Assembly (NCBI GenBank): GCA_963576725.1
Contig: OY755241.1
Span: forward strand, 75,387,701-75,451,700
Direction of reading: 5' to 3'
Length of the DNA stretch: 64,000 bases
Origin: Azorinus chamasolen
Taxonomy: Eukaryota > Mollusca > Bivalvia > Cardiida > Solecurtidae
Shown here piece after piece: positions 10,440 to 22,392 of the stretch. A program made the translations under genes and the position numbers. Within the stretch, counting starts at the first letter, position 1. Every line of letters starts with the position of its first letter. A model generated the notes under the pieces. It searched no databases, had not been told where the DNA came from, and saw only the letters and a list, made by a program, of their open reading frames with translations.

Positions 10440-13280
10440 AAATTTAAACAACTTGTGTTTTCAGGAACTTTGTGTCCAAGTTCACCCATAAAATCTAACT
10501 TTAAATAAAGATTTCAGACCTAAAACAACGTTTTCCCCCCATTGTAAACATGTTCATTTCAAATTGCAAATGGCGGATGAATGACTTCGAGTGGAGCGTT
10601 CGATTCTTCCGAGGGTAATTACAACTCAATGAAGTTTACGTAACATACAAAATTACGTAATTTTTATTCATATCAATATGCACTGTATCCCTGTTGAAAA
10701 ATGATATGCTCCACGAGCTTTACACATGGAGGTCATTTTCAATTTGACAAAGAAACAGCTGATCGAATTAGTATGTAGAAAATGCATTTTGGCATTATAA
10801 TTCATCCTTGTTAGACTCTACTGCCAGGCATAGGGGGTATAGATCTAGCATGAGAGTCCTGAAAAACGATGGAGATTTTTAAGTTCAGTTTGACTCGGAA
10901 AAAAAAACTCGATTGGAATTGAGTGACAAAGTTTTGAAATGGCCTGATTTACTTAAAAATCTGGAGCTTCATTATGAAAAAAAATCTGAATATTCACGAT
11001 GCCATAAATTCTGTAATAAATGTCTATTTGTGAAAGGGTTAATCATTTTTTCCCTCATAGGTTTCTAAGCAGAAAATAATGGCATCAGTAATCAGAATGA
11101 TTTTTATTCTGGCAAATGGTAAAAGGTTCATCAGGATTGAAGAGTAGGTTTCTGCACTTCAGATCAAAAATTGTCACAAGGTAAACCAAATTTGGGATAT
11201 GGAATGAACAAACCTAAAAAATCAGATCTAATCTATTTCTTAACCCTTTCTCATTTGAATATTTCTGTCAGAAAAAAAATGACATCATGAATATTTATTA
11301 GATCTTGCTGAATTTTTACAATGGTTTAAACAGAATGTAGGAAAAAATACCACTAGAAAAAAGGCATCCAGAAAAAAATACCACTGGAAAAATGCCACCC
11401 TGAAGTGGAAAAATGCCACTAGAAAAAATGCCACCATTTTTTTTAAAGTTATTTATAAGTTCTTTTTTTTTCATCAACAGTCTTCAAAATACATTGCTAG
11501 CATGCAGGCATCTGGGTCTAAACTGTGTACAATGTACATAGACAACATAATTTGTTATGGGTGATAAGTGCTGTTAGTGTGTTTGTACTATATTTAGGAT
11601 ATGTTCATCAAACAGACAAACAGTGTAGATCCAATCCATAATGCTCCATTGTGAACCCCATGATCCGGATCTACACTGCGTGCAATGTAAACAGACAAAA
11701 TAAGTTTTTTATGGGTGATAAGTGCTGTTAACTGTGTGTTTATTAAATATTTAGGATATGTTCATTAAATAGACAAACAGTGTATATCAAAAGCATTAGG
11801 GTCTATTGCGAACCTCATGACCTGGCTCTACACTGTGTGCAATGTAAATTGAGGACATAATGTTAGTGCTTTAGTGTGTCTGTACATTAAAAATGTACAA
11901 ACAGTGTAGATCCTAACCATAAGGCTCCATTTTGAACATCATGGTCTGGATCTACACTGTGTGCATAATAACTTAAAAAACAAATTAAAAAAAGATAAAG
12001 AATAACTAATTAAAAAAAGGTGGATTTTTTTTCCAAATAATCATATTTTTATGCACAAATATAACTATGAAAACGTTCTTATTATTTTGTTACTTTGTGA
12101 AGATTAAACCTTTGTATGCAGAAATTTAAAAGTGATATGGCCCATTATTCTTTACCTGTATATTCCATTCATTATTATCAGGCTTAAATTTGCTAGAAGA
12201 TTTTTAATTAGGCCTATAAAACACTAGTGAAGACCCTGATCAGAGGGTTGCTTTTGAGCTATATAGTCTGTGTTTGTACTGTTTTTAAATGTCAGTACTT
12301 TGTCCCCCGCATTCAAAGATTTAAATTGTAGTTAACTATTTAATTGTTATGAATGCATGAGCATAAATTGCACATGTCTTAGTTTGAGACTTTATTATTT
12401 ACCCGGCCTAAATATACGATCAACGGTGCCAGATGGTCAGTAAATCCCCAAGCTATTTTCTCAGCAGGGGAAATTGTCTCCAGTGTTGAATCTGACAGTG
12501 ATCACACCACTGCCATCTATCACACACTTTCTTATCAACAAAGTTACAAATTATTACGTAACAGGTGTACTTCTCAGTTAGACATAAATACCAAATAAAG
12601 TGCCCACTTATCTAAAATTATGATTTGTTAGTTTCTCGAAAAATAGAAGAAACTAGATCTATGTTTTGATTTATTTATAGATCTATAGCTCAGCAAAGTT
12701 AAATCCAAACGTTTTAGACCAATTTAAAATTTAGATTATTATCAATTCTAGTTTTAAATATAGTTTAGGTTGATATGATCTAGATCTGTTCTAAAATACT
12801 TCTACTATATCTGCTACGGTAACGGTACTGTACGTACTGTAGATCTAGCAAAAAGACATTTTACAGCACATAGATGAATGCCATGAGACAGTAGATCTAT
12901 ATTTTAATATAGATCTAGATCAAGCTAGATCTTAAGATCTTATGGAAATGAAACCAGAATTAAAACTTTAAATACTATTGATCTTAATTATTTTACGCAT
13001 CAGGCGTGTCCAACAGGTAAATGAGAATTCTCCCATTTCAAATAAAGGCCATATCAAGGATTCAAACTTTATACGGGCATTCGTTTAAGCCAATTAATTC
13101 AAGCTTCTTCTTGTATCTACCCTTCGAAACTCCACAGAGATTGCCATAATAGTCAAAGGACATAGTAAATATACAGAAACTAACAATTCATTATTTCATA
13201 GAGCAAATCACAGTTGTTAAATGATGTGTAACTATTGCTCAGCCTATACACACTTATTAGTTGCTATGCAGAAGTTTCTG
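10440..13280. other. AT-rich, mostly unique DNA without a supported gene
   Basis: It contains MITE-end fragments (10990-11045, 11240-11330). Three direct copies of about 130 bp at 11590-11965 each hold a core hairpin (ACAGTGTAGATCC ... GGATCTACACTG). 12640-12960 is rich in AGATCTAG. No ORF carries a recognisable domain. Confidence 0.5.
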
Positions 13281-13287
13281 TTTCTAC

Positions 13288-13882
13288 GCCGCCATTTTGT
13301 TTGTGACGTCACAGTGAAAAGGTGAATCGAATCTACTCTACCGGCCTTTAAGTACAGCAAATGCAAGCTGCTTACTCGACGCCATCATTAACTGACACTA
13401 GACGGAACAAGCCAACCGTGATTATCTACTGGATTCAATAGCGAATTTCAAATCAGCGTCTTTCCTGGCTGCCATTTCCATGTTCATGTTACCAGTTGCT
13501 AGGTCGATAACACTTTATCAACTCCGTTTCAGAAACGTAACCTCTTTGTCAGTTAGGCTCAAATTCTCGGGTGTGCAGACTCACTGTTCAAAAGAATTCC
13601 ATTGTTTTCCGACAGTGACAGTGAATATTCAACACATGGCATTATCCATTCTCATTTCCTGACAATTTTGGCTCCGTTAAAGCCCACAACCTACATGTTT
13701 TCTGTTATAATGACGTCTCAGTTTCGTTCTTTGTTGGTTTCCCACCGTGTTTGTTTTGGACAAGATGGCGGTCGTCTGACTTATGACGCGCTTATATGAC
13801 TTATGACGTAAAGATGACGCGCAGTAATGTCAACAAAAAATTATTTTAGTTTTATTGTCAGAAGTATAAAATGACGTCATAC
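13288..13882. promoter_or_regulatory. Cluster of CRE-like and YY1-like sites
   Basis: Full CREs TGACGTCA at 13304-13311 and 13872-13879, further TGACG half-sites between about 13710 and 13825, and YY1-type GCCGCCATTTTG (13289-13300) and CAAGATGGCGG (13761-13771). Such motifs occur in TATA-less promoters, but no gene was found beside them. Confidence 0.35.
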
Positions 13883-14121
13883 AATATAACCCCTCTGTGT
13901 TAATCATTTTGAATTTATAAAAGATATTTTTATGGACATTTTACAATTTCTAAGACGATTATATAGAACTATATCTTCTATCGTGAAGCAACATGTGAAC
14001 TACGGTTTATCATTGGGGCTCCCCAGGGGGAGCGAATCGTACTTTCGATTTCGTTAAGACATAAATCCGTTGAAAAAAGGATTATAACATTGAATAAAAG
14101 CATGAAATAAATAGAATATTT

Positions 14122-14272
14122 GTTATTTTCGGTGAAAGATCGAAATTCATTTCATCTCGTGAACACCAGACAGTAATATTTTCACTTGTGGCTTTGCCAC
14201 TCGTGAAAATATACCATCTGGTGTTCACTCGATGAAATAAATTTCGATCTTCCACCGAAAATAACAAATATC
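14122..14272. repeat. Long imperfect palindrome, about 70-bp arms
   Basis: ATTTGTTATTTTCGGTGAAA ... ATCTCGTGAACACCAGACAG pairs with CATCTGGTGTTCACTCGATG ... ACCGAAAATAACAAAT. The apex is CACTTGTGGCTTTGCCACTCGTG. Confidence 0.85.
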
Positions 14273-14363
14273 CTCTATTTCCTTTTCTCTAGTAAATGCT
14301 CCTTTTTTGGAAGATTCATTCAAAGAGGTTGGGTCTAAAAATAGCCTATGAAGGAAAGGGTTT
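14272..14363 (+). mobile_element. Right half of a family-C TTAA MITE
   Basis: TTTCCTTTTCTCTAGTAAAT ... AAAGAGGTTGGGTCTAAAAA ... AAAGGGTTTAA. Confidence 0.65.
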
Positions 14364-14385
14364 AACTGACTGAGCAGCAAATAGG

Positions 14386-14443
14386 GCAGACCCTGATCAA
14401 ACTGCTCCTTCAGGAGCAGTTTGATCAGGGTCTGCATTATTTG
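14386..14443. repeat. Perfect symmetrical core hairpin
   Basis: GCAGACCCTGATCAAACTGC and its exact reverse complement, without the usual mismatch, flanked by GCAAATA / TATTTGC. Confidence 0.8.
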
Positions 14444-14464
14444 CCTAAGTGTGTCTGTCTGAAC

Positions 14465-15150
14465 TAGAACTGTAAGCCAAAGGCTAACGAATACTCCCCA
14501 CCTGTCTGCTTGTCAGAACACCGATCATCAATCTGAACATAGGTACATACCAGGCCACATACAGAAACGTGAAGAGATTTAAAAACAATACATGCCCCAA
14601 CCCAATTTATGTAATAAAAATGAAGAATAATTCAGAGAAATAAGACCCTTTCATGAGGTTTTTGTCAAATCCAAAGTTATAAAGCTAGGTACCTTTTCAG
14701 AAAAACATTAAGTTCAATGACCATAACTCTGACAAAAATTATTCAACCAGACCGATATTTGAACTAATAAGCTGTACCTCATCTAGATTTATTTTTATGT
14801 CAAATATGAAGTTAATATCTGCAACCACTTCCAAAGAGTTGATATCTCGAGTCACTTCCATAAAAAGTCCAGAAAACCGGAAAACATTGGTAGGGGACTA
14901 AAAAGGGGAGATAACTCCTGAAGTAGTGGTACGATCATAACGGAAATATGTGGTGCACAGGTTTATATGGTCATATGGCTATATATGAACTTTCAACAAA
15001 ATTGAAGCAAAACTGTAGAAGAAGAAGGCCGGACAAAATTGTGTCCACGGATGGACGGATGGACAGACGGACAACCTGATTCCAGTATACCCCCCCCCCC
15101 CCCCCCCAAACTTCGTTGTGTGTGTGTGTGTGTGTGGGGGGTATAATGAA
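14465..15150 (-). mobile_element. Pearl/HINE-like element, degenerate
   Basis: It starts with a subterminal TACTCCCC-type motif and ends in ATGGACAGACGGACAACCTG, an 18-bp poly-C (15090-15107), CTTCG, (TG)n and GGGGGGTATA. The C/G tracts correspond to the TATACCCCC/GGGGGTATA end pair, enlarged by slippage. Confidence 0.45.
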
Positions 15151-15217
15151 GATTGACTCAAAAGTGTGGCCCCTACAGTAGTGTGTTCACAAGTTTTTCT
15201 AGGATCTGACATTTCTG

Positions 15218-15452
15218 TTAACCCTTTCCCTCATATAAATGTGTTTTCACTCATCTGCAAACAGAGTAGACCCGGATCAGACGTCTGATCAGGGTCTGCT
15301 CTGTTTGCTAATGGAATTTTGATAGATCTGTTTCTTCACTTTCTAAAATGGCTACAATGTTTCACCTTCCATATTTCATTAAAACTATTTGGTCCATGAA
15401 TATTCAGTAAGTATTGAAATCTGTAATAAACTCAGAACAGGGAAAGGGTTAA
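15218..15452 (+). mobile_element. TTAA MITE, family A, short-hairpin copy
   Basis: TTAA at both ends; hairpin reduced to GACCCGGATCAGACGTCTGA with partner. The rest of the body is as in other copies. Confidence 0.8.
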
Positions 15453-15865
15453 GTTTGGTGACTCTAGCCAAAATTGTTTAAGGGACATGTGTGACACAAA
15501 GTTTGTCATTCAACTTGTCAGGGGCAATAGCTCCAAAGTTATCAAGGGTATAGAACTAAAAATATGGAGGTGCATAACAACTCATGCTGGGTATCATTCC
15601 GGTGACGTTTGAAGACCCATAGCTGTAACAGTTTCAGAGTTACGCCTGCAGCAGAGATTATGACCAGCAAAACTGACAAGCAATCATGGAAAAACCCAGT
15701 ATAGTATGTCTCCCCAAAAATGGGACTACAATTAAGATAAAAATTAAAAATGTGAAAATCTAGAAACATTGAATTAAGACAAAAAACTCACAGAAATCAC
15801 AGCAAAATGGAACAAAGTAGAGAAAATTAAACATGGGCGACAGATATTTTCATGAAATCCTTTTA

Positions 15866-17120
15866 ACAAGAGTTCCGCATACGGTACATAATACGCCCAC
15901 TTGCAAACTTTCTCTGATTCAACATGCCTTATAAGTGTTGACATTTTCTAATCTGTGCTTCAGATCTTGATTTCCATATTAAGGTGATACTATTTTTAAA
16001 AAAATTGAAGTTATAGCTAATCCTCATATCTGCAGATTTTTGAAAAGTGAAACGGCCATAACTCTGTAAAGACAAACTGAATGAACCTCAAAATAAACTC
16101 AGCTTCAGATTTTGTTGCTTAAAACATTTCTTTTAAGTTTCATTTATATCATTTTAATAGTTTTCCCAGAAAACAAGAGACAAACTAAAAGCTGACAGAC
16201 AAACAAAGCAACAAACACACAAAGTTCAAGGACCATAACTTTAGAATAAAATGACTTACCAAAAACCCCACAATATATGTTAAAATTCATATTAAGGTTT
16301 AACCATATAAAAAAATTGAAGTAAATATCATTTCAAATGAAAAAGTTATGGCCATCCTCATATATATTTGCATAGATTTGCATTATTTCTTTTAAGTGCA
16401 AGGGCTATAACTCCGAAACGACAAATCAAATGAACCTCTGAATTGACTTAGCTTCAGGTCTTGATGCATTAAACATGTGTGTGAAGTTTCATTAATATCT
16501 GTCAAACAGTTTTTCCAGAAAACAGCGGACAAACTATATGCATATATTTGCATTATTTTTTAAGTAAAAGGGCCATAACTCTGAAACGAAAAATCAAATG
16601 AACCTCAGAATCAACTCAGCTTCAGATCTTGATGCATTAAACATTTGTGTGAAGTTTCATTAATATCTCTCAAATAGTTTTCCAAGAAAACAGCGGACAA
16701 ACTATTTGCATGTATTTACATTATGTTTTAAGTAAAAGGGCCATAACTCCGAAACGACAAATCAAATGAACCTCAGAATCGACTCAGCTTCAGATCTTGA
16801 TGCATTAAATATTTGTGTGAAGTTTCATTAATATCTCTCATATAGCTTTCCCAGAAAACAGCGGACAAACTATTTGCATTTTTTAAGGACAAGGGCCATA
16901 ACTCTGAAACGAAAAATCAAATGAACCTCAGAATCAACTCAGCTTCAGATCTTGATACATTAAACATTTGTGTGAAGTTTCATTAATATCTGTCTAACAG
17001 TTTTCCGAGAAAACTGTGGACAAACAAAATGTTGACGGACGAACGAACGAACGAACGAACAGATGGACGGACAGGGCCACGCCAATATACGACCACCTTT
17101 ATTAGGTGGGCGTATAAAAA
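15866..17120 (-). mobile_element. Pearl/HINE-like element, TATACGCCCAC family, full length
   Basis: Minus strand: 5' TTTTTATACGCCCACCTAAT; interior with about four copies of a 167-bp unit (CCATAACTCTGAAACG..., AACAGCGGACAAAC) and an ACGA microsatellite; subterminal GTGGGCGTATTATG; 3' hairpin GTACCGTATGCGGAAC; end CTCTTGT. No coding capacity. It lies about 160 bp from the donor of HECT exon g. Confidence 0.75.
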
Positions 17121-17278
17121 GGGGTTTCAATCTGGCAACCAGGCTTGTTAAAATACATCTAAGGTGTTAGCTTATTTGTCTTATCTTTACGGAAAATGAT
17201 AACTAATAAGTGTTTATCTTTGAAATCAGACAAGCTATACAATGCAATATTTTATTTAGTAAGCATATCACATTTTAC

Positions 17279-17488
17279 CTGAAGAATTCATGACGACGTC
17301 CCCCATGATCCAGCCCCATTTCTCCACTGAATTTAATGTATAGACTGCTGGAGGGATCGAATGTCCTTCTGAGGGATCGAAACACACTTTCCAGTGCCCT
17401 TGTCCTTGACACAATGATCTCATGGCGTGTGGTCTCCTTAACTTTCGAATGCACAATTTTCAGCATTTCTTCAAGCGACTTGGCCTGT
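17279..17488 (-). CDS. Exon g of HECT-type gene: start of the HECT catalytic domain
   Basis: The acceptor is the second AG in gtaggactgcag, which preserves phase 2 from exon f; the donor is gtaaaatg. The product reads QAKSLEEMLKIVHSKVKE, then IVSRTRALESVFRSL and LYIKFSGEMGLDHGGRRHEF-FR. The IxFxGExGxDxGGxRxEFF signature is the N-lobe opening of HECT E3 ubiquitin ligases, closest in feel to G2E3-like invertebrate proteins. The rest of the domain, including the catalytic cysteine, needs further exons leaving in phase 2; I could not find them between 1 and 17278, so the gene is either cut by the window edge or truncated. Confidence 0.8.
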
Positions 17489-18226
17489 CTGCAGTCCTAC
17501 AAACATACAAATACCGATCAATAAACCTGTTTTCAGTATCAACTACACTACTGAATGTAATGCTGTAATCACAAATCATCTGGCAAGGTAGAGCAAGCTT
17601 GATATTTACATGAACTTTTGTAACCCTTCATGAAATCATGGTTGCCTAATTAATTGTGACTACAGCATTATTGGCCAACTTTAAGAGAATTGAATATTAA
17701 GGAAAGTAATGCAGACATCTCTGGAAATAATTTGATTCTGAACAATAAACACTTGAGAACAACAGCATTGAATGCTCTGAGGCGCTCACCTAAATTTGTA
17801 GGAATTGCAATTCAGTAGTTTTCAAAAACATGGGCCATGATGGCCCTAGTTTGCTCATATGAGCAAGATGGCATGCATAGCTTTTGCTCATTGCATCAAT
17901 TGACATGGTACCATGCAAAGTTGAGCTCAAAAAGGAATGCTCTCGATGGGAGATGTTAACGTTGTAATGCTTTCAACATGCATTAAATACCATCTTTCTT
18001 AGGAACAGATGTTTAATACAGGTAAAATATACTGTACATATTTATACCATAAAAACACTCTGTTAAATTGCCAAGACTTAACAATTTTGGTATTAATGAA
18101 TTGTGTGATCAAGTGGGCACTCATTTTCTTGTAAAGGCCACCAACACCATATAATATGTTACCACTGACAGTGTGTCATCTTGGCAAATAAGTCTCAATG
18201 GTACAGTTGCTTTAATGGAAGCTGTC
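17489..18226. other. Intron of the HECT-type gene, unremarkable
   Basis: Between exons g and f, AT-rich with no clear repeat or RNA gene. Confidence 0.5.
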
Positions 18227-18478
18227 TTAACCCTTTACCCAATAGCCTGTTTCTAGTTTTGAAGACATATGACCACTTAAAGCAGGTTGAAAGTAAAGCA
18301 GAATGCGCCTTAAGGCGCATTCTGCTTTACTTTCAGCCTGCTTTAAGCTACCACCTCCTAGAATATAGAAACTATTTATGATGCTATATGTTCATTATTT
18401 TAAAAATTGGAACTATTTTCTTCAGCGGAGGAATATATTAAACTCGCTTAAAGCCGCTTCTATCAGGTAAAGGGTTAA
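18227..18478. mobile_element. TTAA MITE, family D (AAAGCAGG hairpin)
   Basis: TTAACCCTTTACCCAATAGC at the left and TATCAGGTAAAGGGTTAA at the right. The core hairpin is CTTAAAGCAGGTTGAAAGTA with partner around GCGCCTTAAGGCGC. Fragments of the same hairpin are at 24790-24835, 25325-25400 and 25505-25570. It is intronic in the HECT gene. Confidence 0.75.
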
Positions 18479-18564
18479 GGAGCAGGTCCAAGGCACCTGC
18501 CTCGCCAATTAATTGCTAGAACACCATGACTATAGCTTGAACATCCCTTCCCTCATTATCCTAC

Positions 18565-18648
18565 CTGTTAGGTGGAACATCAGCCAAACTGGCAGCTATA
18601 GCCATCTCTAGCACCTCATCCTCACTGTCCACCACTTCAACCTGATGT
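18565..18648 (-). CDS. Exon f of HECT-type gene: ubiquitin-interacting motif
   Basis: The exon lies between ctatcttcag and gtagga and keeps phase on both sides (one base completes Arg; two bases are left). It encodes HQVEVVDSEDEVLEMAIAAS followed by LADVPPN. The acidic run, then LxxAIxxSL, is the consensus of a ubiquitin-interacting motif. UIMs bind ubiquitin and commonly accompany HECT ligases, which supports the gene model. No frame damage is present. Confidence 0.75.
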
Positions 18649-19664
18649 CTGAAGATAGTTAAAACAGAGTTTGACTCATAATATACTATCATCTGAGAAA
18701 GCAACTTTGGAAACAAGAAATGTCACAGTGAGTATACGTTCTGCAATTACCCGCGGGTACCTGATAACACTATGGTATAGACGTATGGTAAGTACCTACT
18801 GTAGTATCCTCCCTTGGTTATTATTGGTTTCTCGAATGAAATATAAATCATTACTTGAATTTCGCTGAAAAAAGCAGCAATGTGACGCAAACCAGACTGT
18901 TACAGATGTGCCAGGCCATGCATGGAATTGAGAACATGTTAAAATGAAAGTTTTATTGTTTGCAAAAATGAAGTGCCTTGTATATAACTGGCGATAGTGT
19001 AGGCTATTCCATCATTCTTCGGTTGCCCCGCGACGTAAATCTTGTGTAAATAGATAACTGATTCAAGATCAAGGTAATGTCTGCAGTTATACATCTTACA
19101 TGTAGACTATATATTGATATTTTCCGTTGAGAAAGGGTTACACTAACTAATGTCATGGCTAATTCGCGGCCTCAAATTTGATGAGTTGATTCTCTCTGGG
19201 AGGCAAAATTCGACACATTTACCACACGGAACACAGCTATTTCTATATCCCGAACCTTTACGGAATACAACAAATAGTTATGAAAGCACATTTACCAGTC
19301 GAATAGGAACAATGTGTTAACGGAGGTTTGCTTCACGTCTGTTTTTATGTTTACTGGCTTGTTAAGCTTTATCTGCTCATAAACAAAAAGGTGCTTGAAT
19401 AAATGCTATCTTTAACATGTTTTTAGCTTTCTTTCTTTCAATCAGTTACGAAAACTAACAATTAAATTCTGCTTAAGATTTCATATTGGGTAACGGGTAG
19501 TGATTTTGCACCCGGGTTCCTGCCAATTTCTACCCGACCAGCGGGTACCCGGGTACTCGTTTCAGGCCTAACAGTGAGTAGTGTGAACTGCCTTCTTGTC
19601 AGACAGATTTGTACCCATGTCCTTGTCTTTTCACAAATGGACAAGGGCGTTGAAAATTACTCCA

Positions 19665-20178
19665 ACTAAGTTTGAGTAATATAGAGATGTTGCCCGACAT
19701 GAAATTCTTGACTAAGGAATCATGACCTGTGACCTTTGACCTATAGCCATGAGAGTTGAACAGAGCACATTGTTGTCAAATGGGGAACATTTGTAACAAA
19801 TTATTTTGAAATCCATTTATAGATAAAGAAATGACAGACCAGATATGCAATTTGTGACAACGGAATCGTAACCTGTGACCTTGACCTATTGCCAATGGAC
19901 ATGGGAGTTAAATGGGACACATCATCTTCAGTTGGTTAGCATTTGTGCTAAGTTATTTTGAAATCCATTCACCAATAAAGAAATAACAGAATTTGAGACA
20001 ATGTAATTGTACCCTGTAACTTTGACCCATGGACAAGTGTTAAATGCACATTAAAAACACGTTGTCTTTTTCTGGTGAATATTTGTGCAAAATTAATTTG
20101 AAATCCATTCACCGATAAAAAAAAAGTTGGATTGATGGACAATGCAATTATTATATGCCTGCCTTAGGGGGCATAAAA
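19665..20178 (-). mobile_element. Pearl/HINE-like element, TATGCCCCC family, 3'-truncated
   Basis: The right end (minus-strand 5') reads ATTATATGCCTGCCTTAGGG then GGCATAAAAAA. The interior repeats a unit with ACCTGTGACCTTTGACC and GAAATCCATTCACC. The hairpin-CTCTTGT end is missing. Confidence 0.6.
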
Positions 20179-20654
20179 AAATTACCTTGACACTTAAACG
20201 ATTAGAGCAAAATGGATCATTACAGAAAATAAATTGAACTTATATTTACACTGTATATAAATGCTGTTTGTATAACCCTGTCAGCAGTATTTTTATAGGA
20301 CAACAAGTGATGTGTTTGTAAAACATAAAAATGCCCCCCCCCCCACCCCCCAAACAACTACTTGTATAAATTTTAAAAGTAGGTCAGAGGTGAAGGTCAC
20401 AGTCAAAATGTTTTGTTTGGTTGAGAAGCCATTGTCACAAGGAACCTACATGAATTAATATGAAGGCTCTATCTCAAATGGTTCAAAATGTATAAGCAAG
20501 GTTAAAGTCTTTGTAATAGAATAACCAATCAAGCAACAGACAGTGCAAGAACGATACGCCCCAAGCTATCTCTATGACAGTTTGGAGCAAATCCCTACAG
20601 TAAAATCAAGGCAAATTTATAACCATTACCACATACTGGGAATGAAACAATTAC

Positions 20655-20710
20655 CTTCTTTCTTCTGTATTCTGCAGCTCTGAGTCAACAATGTTGCTTC
20701 TGTTTCGTCT
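20655..20710 (-). CDS. Exon e of HECT-type gene (56 bp)
   Basis: A short exon between cttgttacag and gtaatt encodes RRNRSNIVDSELQNTEER. It joins exon d in phase 0 and leaves 2 nt that pair with exon f. The basic start followed by an acidic end fits a linker. The acceptor and first 24 or so bases are copied in inverted orientation at about 21200-21226. Confidence 0.7.
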
Positions 20711-21226
20711 CTGTAACAAGAAAAATAATTTTATAAAGAATAATGGACATTTACCCATGTACAATTGAACTTCGATATCTCAAACTTCAAGTGACTACAT
20801 AAATTAGTTCGAGATAACAGAAGTTCAAGTTATCAGATTTCTCATCTGGACAATTTCCTGTAGGAGCTTTCAGCATTACTGTAGACCTGCATTAATCTGT
20901 GAAATGTATATCTAGATATGCGTAGTGATACATTTTAGAGCAATTCTGTGCCACACAAGCACTTAACACCTGCTGTTGTGAAGTACATATATTCTGAAAA
21001 GGATCACACATTTTCAGAATATTCGTAAGATTTTGAAGGACCAAACTTTAACTGTGAACTTGAGAAATTGTCCAGATGAGAAATCAGATAACTCGAACTT
21101 CCGTTATCTCGAACTAATTTATATAGTCCCTTGAAGTTCGAGATATCGAAGTTCAACTGTACATAGGTAAATGTCCATTATTCTTTATATATTTCTTGTT
21201 ACAGAGACGAAACAGAAGCAACATTG
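20693..21226. repeat. Long inverted repeat including the exon e acceptor
   Basis: 20693-20860 and 21061-21226 are inverted copies. The outer part covers the first bases of exon e, its acceptor and flanking intron (CTTGTTACAGAGACGAAACA). The inner part is TTCGAGATAACAGAAGTTCA-type sequence. Confidence 0.8.
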
Positions 21227-21344
21227 TCTGCAATTTTCTCATTTTGCATTTCTACTTTTGCTTTCAAAAGATCACCCATGTACTTCACAACAGCAGGTGT
21301 TAAGTGCTTGTGTGGCGGCCGTAAAAAGTCGCCCCGTACTTCAT

Positions 21345-21600
21345 TCTCAGTGTTGTTATGTTTTCTGGTCCTTTGGGATCATAAGTTTTCATGTTATTAT
21401 TGAAAATTGAATACTGCTTGAGCCGGTGCTAGGGGGCGTGAGTAGTGTTGCACTTTTAATTAATACTCATGAGCGGACTCAATGAGGCCGAGTCTGCAAT
21501 TTTCTCATTTTGCATTTCTACTTTTGCTTTCAAAGGATCACCCATTTTCAGAATATTTGTAAGATTTTGAAGGACCAAACTTTAAGTTCGAGTTATCCCG
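21345..21600. repeat. Interspersed repeat R, copy 1
   Basis: TCTCAGTGTTGTTATGTTTT ... GGGGGCGTGAGTAGTGTTGC ... GAGTCTGCAATTTTCTCATT. The same order is seen at 49693-49915, and its last part at 46362-46450. Class unknown. Confidence 0.7.
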
Positions 21601-22392
21601 ATGTTCGAGTTATCCGAATTTGAGATATCGAAGTTCAACTGTATTATTATATTAGATGTATTCAAACATTTCTTAAAGGTGTTTGGTGAGACATGTATTG
21701 ATTAGGTTCCATCCATCCGTCTTTCATTCAGTCTGTCCAGAGAGGGATCTGTAAAAACTTTGCTTTAAATTTCAGCAAATAAATGATTTTTTATCTAAAA
21801 AGCTTCAGTATAACGGAAGTTATCTGCTGGAAAAGAAAATCTGGAAAAGAGGAACAATTGTGACAATATTGATGCAAGAGTAAATGAACCATGTGCATGA
21901 TACTATATAGGAATCCACTCATCAGGATTTTTCATCTGGTGAAAAAGAACAAGTGGAAAAAGGAGAACAACTCTCACAGTATTGAGGCAAGAGTTATGAA
22001 CCTTGTGCATGATACTTCCACTTGTCAAGCTCTTTCCATTTTGATAAATGAAATTTCGTCTGAAAACCATTAGTAGAACAGGAGTTATATAGCCAAATAC
22101 AAAGCATGACAGATAGACAGACACTTGAAACGTCTTCCCTAAGTCACAGTCACCTGCATACAGATGTTGACACAAAAAGTATTGGATTACATGTGTTTGA
22201 GTCTGACAGTGGACAAACAAAAAATCCCAAATGGACAGACAGGCTGACAGAATCTTAACATAATGTGTCCTTTATGACGACAGGCATTAATATGCCATAT
22301 ATAAAAGGGTTATTTAGGAAATTTGTAGGCTATTTATTATTATTTAAGTGTTTATTAAAAGAACATTATTAACTGTATAATTAAGTATAGCA

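Noticed and set aside
14979..15212. Minus-strand ORF with HTHTHT and poly-G tracts
   Set aside because: It is a translation of (TG)n and poly-C inside a pearl-like element.
15542..15769. 75-codon minus-strand ORF
   Set aside because: Its hydrophobic composition follows from AT-rich sequence and no homology is apparent.
17279..17488. Using the first AG (gtttgtag) as the acceptor of exon g
   Set aside because: It breaks the phase with exon f and gives an early stop; the AG six bases downstream keeps the HECT frame.
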